A stretch of 64,000 nucleotides of DNA. It comes from Allorhizobium pseudoryzae. Lineage in GTDB: Bacteria > Pseudomonadota > Alphaproteobacteria > Rhizobiales > Rhizobiaceae. The notes beneath the pieces are model-generated. The model saw nothing but the letters and a program-made list of their open reading frames with translations, had not been told where the DNA came from and did not search any database. This document shows positions 34,629 through 43,564 of this stretch, piece by piece. How positions within the stretch are numbered: position 1 is the first letter of the stretch; each line of letters begins with the position of its first letter. The translations under genes and the position numbers were made by a program. The stretch lies in the NCBI RefSeq assembly GCF_011046245.1, contig NZ_CP049241.1:930001-994000 (forward strand). The letters run 5' to 3'.

Positions 34629-35975
34629 ATGGTTTCAAAACATTCCGGTCGTCGTCGTATTGCCGTTATCGGCTCCGGGATCAGCGGCCTGTCCGCGGCC
34701 TGGCTGACATCCAAGGCTCATGACGTGGTGCTGTATGAACACGGCGACCGGCTGGGAGGCCATTCCAATACCGCGCTCGTTGCCACGGCCGATGGCGACA
34801 TTCCGGTCGATACCGGCTTCATCGTTTTCAACGACAAGAACTATCCGAACCTCGTTGCGCTGTTTCAGCATCTCAGCGTCGCGACCGAGGCGTCCGACAT
34901 GTCGTTTGCGGCCTCCATCGACGATGGCGGCTTCGAATATTCCGGAACCGGCCTCAAGGGCCTGCTCGGCCAGCGCAGCAATGCCGCGCGGCCGCGCTTC
35001 TGGCGCATGCTCTCCGACGTCCTCCGCTTTTATCGCGAGGCAGAAGCAACGCTTGCACGTTCCGATCTGGAACGGGTGACGCTTGGTGAGTATCTCGACC
35101 AGCAGCGTTTCTCAAAAAGCTTCATCGATGATCACCTCTTGCCGATGGGCGCGGCGATCTGGTCGATGACGACGACCGACATGCGCTCCTATCCGCTGCA
35201 TGCTTTTCTGCGGTTTTTCGTCCATCACGGTCTCATTCTGCTGTCGGGGCGTCCGCAGTGGCGGACGGTGACCGGCGGCAGCCGCGCCTATGTATCGCGC
35301 CTGGCCGAGGCTTTCCGGGGTGAAGTCCGGCTCGGTTGCGGCGCGGCCAGCATTGAGCGCAAAGCCGATGCCGGTGTCCGCGTCAAGGATACGAAAGGGG
35401 GCGAGGATCATTTCGATGAGGTGATCATCGCGACCCACGCCGACCAGGCGCTTCAGCTTCTCAGCGATGCAGACACGGCAGAACGCGGCATTCTCGGTGC
35501 CTTTCGCTACACCGACAATGTCGCCATCCTGCATTCCGACGAGCGCCTTATGCCAAAACGCAAGGCGGTCTGGTCCAGCTGGAATTATATTGGCGGCAAG
35601 CGCCAGAATGATACCGCACCGCTGTGCGTGACCTACTGGATGAACCGGCTGCAGAACATTGACGAGCGTCATCCGCTGTTCGTGACGCTGAATGCCTGCC
35701 GCGAGGTTCGGGAGGAGAAGGTGATCGGGACCTATCATTACACCCATCCGCTCTACGACATGGCGGCGATGACGGCGCAGCGCCAGCTCTGGGATCTTCA
35801 GGGCCGCCGCAACACCTGGTTCTGCGGGGCCCATTTCGGCAGCGGCTTCCACGAGGATGGCCTGCAGTCGGGTCTGGCGGTCGCCGAAGCCGTGTCGGGC
35901 GTGCGGCGCCCCTGGGCGGTGCAAAACGAATCGGGCCGAATTTTCGCGACCCCGCTTCTGGCAGCGGCCGAATGA
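34629..35975 (+). CDS. FAD-dependent oxidoreductase (COG2907-type, amine-oxidase fold)
   Basis: A 448-residue flavoprotein. The N-terminal dinucleotide fold GSGISGLSAAWL (about 14-25) is followed by E-x-x-D-R-L-G-G-H-S and a C-terminal FAD-contact region (CGAHFGSGFHEDG, about 403-415). The family resembles phytoene-desaturase/amine-oxidase proteins and typically clusters with DUF1365 and cyclopropane synthase genes. A role in oxidising a lipid acyl chain is therefore likely. ATG at 34629 is preferred over TTG at 34623. It diverges from the sigma-chrR operon and overlaps the next gene by 4 bp. Confidence 0.85.
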   Translation: MVSKHSGRRRIAVIGSGISGLSAAWLTSKAHDVVLYEHGDRLGGHSNTALVATADGDIPVDTGFIVFNDKNYPNLVALFQHLSVATEASDMSFAASIDDGGFEYSGTGLKGLLGQRSNAARPRFWRMLSDVLRFYREAEATLARSDLERVTLGEYLDQQRFSKSFIDDHLLPMGAAIWSMTTTDMRSYPLHAFLRFFVHHGLILLSGRPQWRTVTGGSRAYVSRLAEAFRGEVRLGCGAASIERKADAGVRVKDTKGGEDHFDEVIIATHADQALQLLSDADTAERGILGAFRYTDNVAILHSDERLMPKRKAVWSSWNYIGGKRQNDTAPLCVTYWMNRLQNIDERHPLFVTLNACREVREEKVIGTYHYTHPLYDMAAMTAQRQLWDLQGRRNTWFCGAHFGSGFHEDGLQSGLAVAEAVSGVRRPWAVQNESGRIFATPLLAAAE

Positions 35976-36772
35976 CGGGCGGCTCGGCCATCTATTTCGG
36001 CAGCGTCGTTCACCAGAGACACCGGCCGAAAAAGCACCACCTGCGCTACCGGGTGTTTTCGCTGCTCCTCGATCTCGATGAACTCGAAAGCCTTGACCGG
36101 GGGCTGACGCTGTTCGGCTACAACCGTCCCGGCATCTTCAGCTTCTGGGACAAGGATCATGGCCGTGGCGAAAAGGGCGGTCTTCGCGCCTGGGTGAGCG
36201 CGCATCTCGCCGAGGCTGGCATAACGGCCCAGGCGATCCGCGTGCGCGTGCTCTGCTACCCGCGCATCTTCGGGTACGTCTTCAATCCGCTGACCGTGTA
36301 TTTCTGCGAGGACGGTGACGGGAGGCTGCTGGCCTTGCTCTATGAGGTCTGCAATACTTTCAAGGAACGGCATACCTATGTCATTCCCGCAGCAGGCATC
36401 ACGGAGGGGGCGGTGCGGCATTCCTGTTCGAAGGCGATGTATGTGTCTCCCTTCATGCCGATGGACTGCACCTATGACTTCGACATTACGCCGCCTGGCG
36501 AGCGCGTGACGATTTCCATCAGCGAACACGACCTAGACGGCAAGCTGCTTTTCGCCAGTTTCAGCGGAAAGCATTCGCCCCTGACGGATGGCACGCTGTC
36601 GCGCGCGCTGTTCACCTATCCGCTGATGACGATGAAGGTCATGGCGGGCATCCACTGGGAAGCCTTGCGGCTCTGGCTGAAGGGTGTGCCGATCCATCGG
36701 CACCGGCCCGCAGACAACCGCATCGCAAGCTCCGTGGAACATCCGGTCTTGAGTGGAGGAACGCAGACATGA
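35972..36772 (+). CDS. DUF1365 family protein
   Basis: A 266-residue protein of DUF1365, with family-typical stretches R-x-x-P-K-K-H-H-L-R-Y-R-V-F near the N terminus, the Y-P-R-I-F-G-Y-V-F-N-P-L-T-V-Y-F-C block (about 96-112) and M-D-C-x-Y-D-F (about 164-171). No catalytic residue is established. It overlaps both neighbours by 4 bp, so flavoprotein, DUF1365 and methyltransferase are made together. The tight coupling implies a shared pathway in lipid modification. Confidence 0.9.
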   Translation: MTGGSAIYFGSVVHQRHRPKKHHLRYRVFSLLLDLDELESLDRGLTLFGYNRPGIFSFWDKDHGRGEKGGLRAWVSAHLAEAGITAQAIRVRVLCYPRIFGYVFNPLTVYFCEDGDGRLLALLYEVCNTFKERHTYVIPAAGITEGAVRHSCSKAMYVSPFMPMDCTYDFDITPPGERVTISISEHDLDGKLLFASFSGKHSPLTDGTLSRALFTYPLMTMKVMAGIHWEALRLWLKGVPIHRHRPADNRIASSVEHPVLSGGTQT

Positions 36773-37992
36773 CGCATGCCGGACATGGAGACCCGATCCT
36801 GTTTGCCGAACGCACACCGCTTTGGGAACGCATGCTCTGCCGCATGCTGGCACGCACCCGGCACGGGCGCCTCACCATCATCTTCCCGAGCGGGCGTGAG
36901 CACCATTTCGGCGAGGGCAGCCTGGGCCCGAATGCCACCATCCGCTTCAATCGCTCCCGCGTGCTGCGCCGTATCGTCGCCGGCGGCAGCCTGGGTTTTG
37001 CGCGCTCGTACATGGATGGCGACTGGTCGACGCCGGATCTCGGCCAGGTTCTCGATCTCGCCATCGCCAACGAGAAGGACTGGGCGAAACTGGCGCGGCC
37101 CATGGCGCTGATGGCGCGTGTGGCCCACTGGCGCCACCGCCTTCGGCACAATTCGAAATCCGGCAGCCGCCGCAACATCGCCTTCCATTACGACCTCGGC
37201 AACGGCTTTTACCGCCACTGGCTGGATCGCTCGATGACCTATTCGTCGGCGATCTACACGCATCCCGAAATGAGCCTCGAAGAGGCGCAGCGGGAAAAAT
37301 ACGGCCGTATCATCCGCGAACTGAAGATTGGCCCGGACGATCATGTGCTGGAGATCGGCTGCGGTTGGGGCGGCTTCATGGAACAGGCGATCCGCGACAC
37401 GGGCTGCCGCGTGACAGGCCTGACCCTCTCGAAGGAACAGGCTGCCTTTGCCGAGGAGCGGCTGGCGAATGCGGGTCTTGCGCACAAGGGTGAGATCCGG
37501 CTGCAGGATTACCGCGATTGCCGCGGCCAGTTCACCAAGATCGTCTCGATCGAAATGTTCGAGGCGGTGGGCGAGGAACACTGGCCGGTCTATTTCGAGC
37601 AGGTGCGTGAGCTGCTGCAGCCCGGTGGGCAGGCGATGATCCAGGTTATTACCATCGATGAGAGCCGCTTCGAGCACTATCGCCGTCATGCGGATTTCAT
37701 CCAGACCTATATCTTTCCGGGCGGCATGCTGCCAACACTCACGGGATTTGCAGAGATTGCCCGCTCAGCTCGGCTGACGGTGGAGGACTGCTTCCGTTTC
37801 GGCCGCGATTACGAGCGCACGCTTCTCGTCTGGGACAAGGCCTTCCGCGCCACCTGGCCGAAGATCGCACCGCTCGGCTTCGACGAACGGTTCTTCCGCA
37901 CCTGGCACTATTACCTGCATTATTGTGCCGCCGGTTTCAGGACCGGCCGCATCGACGTGGCGCAGTTCAAGCTGGAGAAGGCTGCTGCTTGA
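36769..37992 (+). CDS. cyclopropane-fatty-acyl-phospholipid synthase family methyltransferase
   Basis: A 407-residue SAM-dependent enzyme. The SAM motif LEIGCGWGG lies at residues 194-202. The acyl-site pattern around NIAFHYDLGNGFY (136-148) and the later Y-I-F-P-G-G-M-L-P motif (about 311-319) are typical of CfaS. It methylates double bonds in membrane phospholipid acyl chains. In this context it could instead make a methyl-branched acyl chain, as proposed for the Rhodobacter methylase in furan fatty acid synthesis. It is followed by a strong terminator. Confidence 0.9.
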   Translation: MTHAGHGDPILFAERTPLWERMLCRMLARTRHGRLTIIFPSGREHHFGEGSLGPNATIRFNRSRVLRRIVAGGSLGFARSYMDGDWSTPDLGQVLDLAIANEKDWAKLARPMALMARVAHWRHRLRHNSKSGSRRNIAFHYDLGNGFYRHWLDRSMTYSSAIYTHPEMSLEEAQREKYGRIIRELKIGPDDHVLEIGCGWGGFMEQAIRDTGCRVTGLTLSKEQAAFAEERLANAGLAHKGEIRLQDYRDCRGQFTKIVSIEMFEAVGEEHWPVYFEQVRELLQPGGQAMIQVITIDESRFEHYRRHADFIQTYIFPGGMLPTLTGFAEIARSARLTVEDCFRFGRDYERTLLVWDKAFRATWPKIAPLGFDERFFRTWHYYLHYCAAGFRTGRIDVAQFKLEKAAA

Positions 37993-38010
37993 TCTATCGG
38001 CTTCGTGAAG

Positions 38011-38040
38011 AAGGGCTCGGCAGGAATGCCGGGCCCTTTT
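38011..38040 (+). terminator. intrinsic terminator after the cyclopropane synthase gene
   Basis: A 12-bp stem (one G-T wobble; AAGGGCTCGGCA / TGCCGGGCCCTT) with GGAA loop, followed by TTTT, ends the lipid operon. It may also serve the convergent SDR gene. Confidence 0.88.
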
Positions 38041-38064
38041 CGTCAGCACTGACCGTGACGAAGA

Positions 38065-38841
38065 CTATTGCGGTTTGCGCAGCATGCGGCGCGTCAGACG
38101 GAAGAGCAGGCTCTTGGGTAGGGCGGCCAGCAGCTTGATGCCAAGCGCCATCTTCCAGGGAAAGATGATCTCGTAGCGGCTGGTCTTCAGGCCGGCAACG
38201 ATCGCATCGGCGGCTTCTTCGGACGAGACGAGGAAGGGCATCGGAAAATCGTTCTTCTGCGTGAGCGGCGTGTCGACAAAACCCGGATTGATGATGCGCA
38301 GGCGAATCCCTTCGCGCTCCAGTTCCGGGTAAAGCGCCTGACAGAGATTGTTGAGGGCCGCTTTGCTCGCTCCATAAAAGCCGCCACCCGGCAGGCCGAC
38401 CAGCCCCGCCACCGAGGCGATCACGGCAATCTCGCCCTGATGGCGGGCAATCATATCCGGGATGACGGCTTCCATGGTGTTTGCCGTGCCGACCACGTTG
38501 AGGTTGATCGTGGTGGCGAGATCGCGGGCGTCGAAGCGGCGCACACTGTCGCGCTTGTAGGTACCGGCGGAAAAGATGGCGAGATCGATCGGGCCGTGCG
38601 CCGAGCGGATGGCGTCTGCGGTGCCAAGCGCTGCGTCGCGATCCGTGATATCCAGCGGGAAGGCAAAGACGCGGCCGGCGTGCTGTCCGGCCAGTGCCTG
38701 CAGTTTCTCGGCACTGCGGGCGCTGACGGCCACCCGCCAGCCCTCGCGCGCAAGCCGTTCGGCGACGGCCTTGCCGATGCCGGAACTGGCGCCGGTGACC
38801 CAGGCCAGTCTGCCGGTCTGTGATGCGCTTGTCTCGTTCAT
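38065..38841 (-). CDS. SDR family NAD(P)-dependent oxidoreductase
   Basis: A 258-residue classical short-chain dehydrogenase. Cofactor motif T-G-A-S-S-G-I-G (about 16-23), N-x-A-G-like S-A-G-T, catalytic Ser in IASVAG and Y-x-x-x-K in FYGASKAAL (Tyr about 158). The C terminus is hydrophobic and basic, suggesting membrane association, as in lipid-acting SDRs. It is convergent with the lipid-modification operon. SDR genes also sit in the Rhodobacter sigma-E-linked cluster, so a lipid substrate is plausible but not shown. Confidence 0.85.
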   Translation of the reverse strand: MNETSASQTGRLAWVTGASSGIGKAVAERLAREGWRVAVSARSAEKLQALAGQHAGRVFAFPLDITDRDAALGTADAIRSAHGPIDLAIFSAGTYKRDSVRRFDARDLATTINLNVVGTANTMEAVIPDMIARHQGEIAVIASVAGLVGLPGGGFYGASKAALNNLCQALYPELEREGIRLRIINPGFVDTPLTQKNDFPMPFLVSSEEAADAIVAGLKTSRYEIIFPWKMALGIKLLAALPKSLLFRLTRRMLRKPQ

Positions 38842-38960
38842 GAAAACCTCCGTGTTTGCTGAATACTACGCGGCGGAGGCTGTTTGGTTCTTTTGCTATC
38901 TACGGAGGATGCTGCCAAACCCTTGGGCTTTGTCTCAGGGCGAGGCATCGCCCGGGTTCT

Positions 38961-39133
38961 CCTTCTCCTCGTCGCACGGGGAGAAGGTGGCCGGCAGGCC
39001 GGATGAGGGGCAGATCTGTGCGTGGCTTCAATGGCTGAGGCCCCTCACCCCGGCCCTCTCCCCGCCTGCGGGGAGAGGGGGCGCGACAAAGGCTGTGCCA
39101 GGACAGAGCCCCTCTCCCGTTTGCGGCGAGGGG
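38961..39133. repeat. rhizobial mosaic palindromic intergenic repeat (RIME-like)
   Basis: The 324-bp gap 38842-39165 holds no gene; a mosaic of palindromes fills its second half. First stem CCTTCTCCTCGT / ACGGGGAGAAGG (38961-38987, one wobble). Then a GGCCGGCAGGCCGGATGAGGGG stretch begins at 38989. Then a perfect stem CCCTCTCCCCGC / GCGGGGAGAGGG (39054-39079) and a weaker one at 39109-39133. The words match elements scattered in Sinorhizobium/Rhizobium intergenic DNA. It may also act as the 3' end of the oxoprolinase transcript. Confidence 0.75.
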
Positions 39134-39165
39134 TCTTTCCCAACGGCAAACGCGCGTGGAAGGCG

Positions 39166-42100
39166 TCAGGCCTTGCCAAATCCGCCGGCCGTCGGGGTGC
39201 GGACGGTGATCGCCTCGCCGCTCGCCAGATGCGTCTGGGCGCAGCCGGCCAGTTCCTCGATGGTACCATTGAGACGACGCACGAGGGTTCGCCCCAGTTC
39301 GCCCGGCTCGCCGCCCTCCAGCCCATGCGGACGGATGGTGCGATGGGAGGAGAGGATCGCGCAATCCATCGGCTCGAGGAAACGGATGGTGCGGTCCGTG
39401 CCGTCGCCGGCATGGAAGCGGCCCTTGCCGCCGGAGCCCTTGCGGATATGGAAATCCTCCAGCAGCACCGGATAGCGGGTTTCCAGGATTTCCGGGTCCG
39501 TCAGGCGCGAGTTGGTCATGTGCACATGCACCGCATCCGTGCCGTTGAAGCCGCGGCCATCGCGGAACTGACCGGCTGGCGAACCGGAGCACAGCGTCTC
39601 GTAATACTGGTAGGTCTCGTTGCCAAAGGTGAGGTTGTTCATGGAGCCCTGGCTGGCGGCCATGGCGCCGAGCGCCCCGAACAGCGCGTTCGTCACATGC
39701 TGGCTGGTCTCCACATTACCGGCGACGACCGCGGCCGGATAATGCGGCTTCAGCATCGAGCCTTCCGGAACGATGATGCGGATCGGCTTCAGGCAGCCGG
39801 CATTCATCGGGATCGCGCTTTCGACCATGACACGGAAAACATAAAGCACCGCGGCGCGCGTGACGGGTTCCGGCGCGTTGAAGTTGTTCTTCTTCTGCGC
39901 GCTGGTGCCGGTGAAATCCACGGTCGCCTCACGGGCTTGCTTGTCGACCGTGATCTTCACCTTGATGACGCTGCCCTGGTCCGTCGCGTAGGAAAATTCC
40001 GAGTCCGACAACTTTTCGAGAACGCGGCGGACACTTTCCTCGGCATTGTCCTGCACATGGCCCATATAGGCCCGGACGACATCAAGCCCGAACTGCGCGA
40101 TCATCTTGCGCATTTCGTGCACGCCCTTTTCGTTAGCCGCGATCTGGGCACGCAAGTCGGCTACGTTCTGGGCGACATTGCGGGCCGGATAGGGATGATC
40201 CGTCATCAGACGTATGATGCCTTCCTCGTCGAACCGGCCCTGATCCACCAGGCGCACATTGTCGAACAGTACGCCTTCCTCATCGACGGTGGTGGCAAGC
40301 GGGGTCATCGAACCCGGCGCCGTGCCGCCGACATCGGCATGGTGGCCGCGGGAGGCGACGTAGAAGAGGATATCTGTGCCCGCCTCATCGAAGACCGGTG
40401 TCACGACGGTGATATCCGGCAGATGGGTGCCGCCGTTATAGGGGGCGTTGAGGGCAAAGACGTCGCCGGGGCGGATTTTCCCCTGGTTGGCGGCAATCAC
40501 CGTCTCGACGGAGCGGTCCATCGAACCGAGATGCACCGGCATGTGCGGCGCATTGGCGACCAGCGCGCCGTTTGCATCAAAAACGGCGCAGGAGAAATCG
40601 AGCCGTTCCTTGATGTTGACGGAGGAGGCCGTGTTCTGCAGCGTCACGCCCATCTGCTCGGCGATCGACATGAAGAGGTTGTTGAAGACTTCGAGCAGCA
40701 CCGGATCGGCGGCCGTGCCAACGGCATTGGCGCGCGACAGAGCCTTCACCCGCTTCAGCACCACGTGATCGAGCGCCGTCACCTCGAAGGCCCAGCCTTC
40801 CTCGACCACGATGGTCTGGTGCGGTTCGACCAGCAGGGCAGGCCCCATCGCCTTGGCGCCCGGGCGAATATCCTTGCGCAGGAAGACCGGGGCTTCCCGC
40901 CAGGCGCCGCCGGAGAAGAAGCGGGTGTCCAGTGCCGGCACGGGTTTGGCCTGGTCGAGCTCATGGCGCGGTTCCTGCGAATCCGCCCCGCCGCCAATGG
41001 CTTCCACCTCGTAGGATTCAAAGACGATCTCGCGGCCTTCGAAGATGAAGCCGAACTGTTTGCGGTGAGCGGCCTCGAATGCCGCCGCCATGGCGTCTGC
41101 CGTATCGAGCGTCACGGAGAGCGTGGTATCGGTGCCCTGGTAACGCAGATGGGCGCGGTGCAGCACCGCGACATCCGCGCCCGGCACACCCTGCGCCTGC
41201 AGTTCGGTCATCACGGCATCGCTCAGTTCCGTCTGGAGGGACGGCAGGCTTTGCAGCGCTGTTTCCAGCGTCGCCGACACCGTGCGCTGACGGTTGGCGC
41301 GGATATCGGCAAGGCCCATGCCATAGGCGGAGAGGATGCCGGAGAAGGGATGGATCAGCACTGTCGAAATGCCGAGCGCATCGGCGGTCAGGCAGGCATG
41401 CTGGCCGCCGGCACCGCCGAAGCAGGTCAGCACATAGTTGGTGACATCATAACCGCGCTGCACGCTGATCTTCTTGACGGCATTGGCCATGTTCTCGACC
41501 GCGATGGCGAGGAAACCATCGGCCACCGCTTCGGGCGTGCGCCCGTCGCCGATCTCGGCTGCAAGCTGCTCGAAGGCCGTGCGCACGGCCTCGGCATCCA
41601 GCTTTTCATTGCGGCCCGGGCCGAAGATCGCCGGGAACAGGTCCGGCGAGAGCTTGCCGAGCATGACATTCGCATCCGTCACCGTCAGCGGTCCGCCGCG
41701 GCGATAGGCCTTTGGCCCCGGATTAGCGCCGGCGGAATCCGGCCCGACACGGAAGCGGCCGTTTTCGAAATGCAGGATGGAGCCGCCGCCGGCGGCCACG
41801 GTGTGGATCGACATCATCGGCGCACGCATGCGAACGCCGGCAACCTCCGTCTCGAAGGACCGCTCCAGTTCGCCGTCATAATGGGAGACATCCGTCGAGG
41901 TGCCGCCCATGTCGAAGCCGATCATCCGGTCGAAGCCGGCAAGCTTCGAGGTCTCGACCGCACCGACGACACCGCCGGCCGGGCCGGAGACGATCGCATC
42001 CTTGCCCTGGAACAGGCTGGCGGCGGTCAGCCCCCCGGAGGATTGCATGAACATCAGCTGCGCGCCGTCATCGCCGCCGGCCCCGAGCTCGCCTGCGACC

Positions 42101-42777
42101 TGCTCCACGTAACGGCGCAGGATCGGCGAGAGATAGGCGTCGACGACAGTGGTATCGCCACGTCCGACCAGCTTGATCAGCGGCGACACTTCGTGGCTGA
42201 CGGAGACCTGGGTGAAACCGATCTGGCGGGCAATCTTCGCCACCAGCTGCTCATGGGCGGGGAAGCGGTAGGCATGCATGAAGACGATGGCAATGGCGCG
42301 GAAACCGGCATCGAACTCAGCCTGCAGTTGGTTTCTCACCACGTCCGCATCCGGCTCGGCCTCGACGACGCCATCGGCCCGCACGCGTTCGTCGATTTCG
42401 ACGACGGCCCTGTAGAGCAGTTCCGGCTTCAGGATTTCCTTGGCAAAAATGTCGGCGCGCGCCTGGTAACCGATCGCCAGCGCATCGCGGAAACCGCGCG
42501 TGGTGACGAGCAGCGTGTTTTCGCCCTTGCGCTCCAGAAGCGCATTGGTGGCAACGGTCGTTCCCATCTTGACCGCACCGATCATCCCCGGCGGAATCGC
42601 ATCCCCGGCCTTCAGCCCCAGAAGCTCGCGAATGCCCTGGACGGCGGCATCGCGATAAGCCTCCGGGTTTTCCGACAGAAGCTTGTGCGGGATCAGCCGT
42701 CCGTCCGGCGCGCGACCGACGATATCGGTGAACGTGCCGCCGCGATCGATCCAGAAGTCCCATTTTTTCTGCGTCAT
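39166..42777 (-). CDS. 5-oxoprolinase / hydantoinase, single-chain HyuA-HyuB fusion
   Basis: A 1203-residue cytosolic ATP-hydrolysing enzyme that opens 5-oxoproline (pyroglutamate) to glutamate. The N-terminal HyuA half (about 1-690) carries [10 protein letters not shown] near residue 10 and an ATP-binding [11 protein letters not shown]. The HyuB half (about 690-1200) includes [13 protein letters not shown] and [10 protein letters not shown]. Both halves are complete in one chain, as in eukaryotic OPLAH and some bacterial enzymes. It diverges from a TRAP transporter across a promoter region with a perfect operator, suggesting joint control. Hydantoinase activity is possible, but the fused form favours oxoprolinase. 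Confidence 0.9.
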   Translation of the reverse strand: MTQKKWDFWIDRGGTFTDIVGRAPDGRLIPHKLLSENPEAYRDAAVQGIRELLGLKAGDAIPPGMIGAVKMGTTVATNALLERKGENTLLVTTRGFRDALAIGYQARADIFAKEILKPELLYRAVVEIDERVRADGVVEAEPDADVVRNQLQAEFDAGFRAIAIVFMHAYRFPAHEQLVAKIARQIGFTQVSVSHEVSPLIKLVGRGDTTVVDAYLSPILRRYVEQVAGELGAGGDDGAQLMFMQSSGGLTAASLFQGKDAIVSGPAGGVVGAVETSKLAGFDRMIGFDMGGTSTDVSHYDGELERSFETEVAGVRMRAPMMSIHTVAAGGGSILHFENGRFRVGPDSAGANPGPKAYRRGGPLTVTDANVMLGKLSPDLFPAIFGPGRNEKLDAEAVRTAFEQLAAEIGDGRTPEAVADGFLAIAVENMANAVKKISVQRGYDVTNYVLTCFGGAGGQHACLTADALGISTVLIHPFSGILSAYGMGLADIRANRQRTVSATLETALQSLPSLQTELSDAVMTELQAQGVPGADVAVLHRAHLRYQGTDTTLSVTLDTADAMAAAFEAAHRKQFGFIFEGREIVFESYEVEAIGGGADSQEPRHELDQAKPVPALDTRFFSGGAWREAPVFLRKDIRPGAKAMGPALLVEPHQTIVVEEGWAFEVTALDHVVLKRVKALSRANAVGTAADPVLLEVFNNLFMSIAEQMGVTLQNTASSVNIKERLDFSCAVFDANGALVANAPHMPVHLGSMDRSVETVIAANQGKIRPGDVFALNAPYNGGTHLPDITVVTPVFDEAGTDILFYVASRGHHADVGGTAPGSMTPLATTVDEEGVLFDNVRLVDQGRFDEEGIIRLMTDHPYPARNVAQNVADLRAQIAANEKGVHEMRKMIAQFGLDVVRAYMGHVQDNAEESVRRVLEKLSDSEFSYATDQGSVIKVKITVDKQAREATVDFTGTSAQKKNNFNAPEPVTRAAVLYVFRVMVESAIPMNAGCLKPIRIIVPEGSMLKPHYPAAVVAGNVETSQHVTNALFGALGAMAASQGSMNNLTFGNETYQYYETLCSGSPAGQFRDGRGFNGTDAVHVHMTNSRLTDPEILETRYPVLLEDFHIRKGSGGKGRFHAGDGTDRTIRFLEPMDCAILSSHRTIRPHGLEGGEPGELGRTLVRRLNGTIEELAGCAQTHLASGEAITVRTPTAGGFGKA

Positions 42778-42829
42778 GTTCCCGTCTCCAGTTTCTGATT
42801 TGGCTTAACAGAAACATTTCATCGACAAA

Positions 42830-42850
42830 TCGTCAATGTTAAGTTGACGA
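42830..42850. promoter_or_regulatory. operator in the oxoprolinase / TRAP divergent region
   Basis: TCGTCAA - 7 nt (TGTTAAG) - TTGACGA: perfect 7-bp arms, 53 bp upstream of the oxoprolinase start and 122 bp before dctQ. A half-similar TCGACAAAT lies next to it. The MarR-like gene at the end of the TRAP operon is the obvious candidate binder. Confidence 0.55.
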
Positions 42851-42971
42851 AAAATCCTTCTTCCGTCATCATGCCTTCTCAACGGTGTCAGAGGCGGAAA
42901 AGCCCGACCGAAAACGGCAACCGAGGGGAAGCCAATGACTGCTTTTTCTGCGTCAAGCGGGGGGATTTGCC

Positions 42972-43562
42972 ATGTCTTCCGCTAAATCCACACGACACCA
43001 CGCCCTCTTTCCCGACTGGCTGACGGCACTGCTGGACGGGATTTACCGTCTGTCCGGCTGGCTCGCCGGCGTATTTCTGGTGGCGATCTTCCTGATCATG
43101 ATTTCGCTGTCCGCCGGGCGTCCTCTGGGCATAGACGTGCCGGCAGGCGACGATTTTGCGTCCTGGTGCATGGCGGCCTGCGCCTTCCTGGCACTTGCCC
43201 ACACCTTCCGCTCCGGCGAACTGATCCGCATGGAACTGCTGATCGACAAGCTTGGCGGTCTGCCGCGGCGCCTGGTGGAAATCACCTGCACGGCGCTTGG
43301 GACCGCCGCCAGCGGATACTTCGCCTGGTACGCCATCGAAATGGTCCTCGTTTCCTTCGAGTTCAACGACATGTCGCAGGGGGTGATTGCGGTTCCGCTC
43401 TGGATCCCGCAGCTCGGCATGGCCGCAGGGCTTGGCATCCTGGCGCTCGGTTTCGTCGATGAACTCCTCCATCTGCTTGCCGGCGGCGCACCACGCTATG
43501 AGAAACCGAAACCGGTGACGACGGACGAGTTCGTCGAGCGCGTGATGGAAAGCGGGGTCTGA
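42972..43562 (+). CDS. dctQ: TRAP transporter small permease DctQ
   Basis: A 196-residue protein with four hydrophobic helices, matching DctQ subunits that brace the large permease in the inner membrane. The central stretch with L-A-L-A-H-T-F-R-S-G-E-L-I-R (about 72-85) is typical. It is followed 2 bp later by dctM. First gene of a dctQ-dctM-dctP-marR unit diverging from oxoprolinase. Confidence 0.9.
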   Translation: MSSAKSTRHHALFPDWLTALLDGIYRLSGWLAGVFLVAIFLIMISLSAGRPLGIDVPAGDDFASWCMAACAFLALAHTFRSGELIRMELLIDKLGGLPRRLVEITCTALGTAASGYFAWYAIEMVLVSFEFNDMSQGVIAVPLWIPQLGMAAGLGILALGFVDELLHLLAGGAPRYEKPKPVTTDEFVERVMESGV

Positions 43563-43564
43563 CG

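Noticed and set aside
38961..39133. CRISPR-like array
   Set aside because: The palindromes differ from one another, spacing is irregular and there are no direct repeats with unique spacers or cas genes.
39022..42798. A 1258-codon open frame on the plus strand opposite the oxoprolinase gene
   Set aside because: It mirrors the real minus-strand gene in a GC-rich region, has low-complexity R/H/G/A composition and no recognisable domain or ribosome site.
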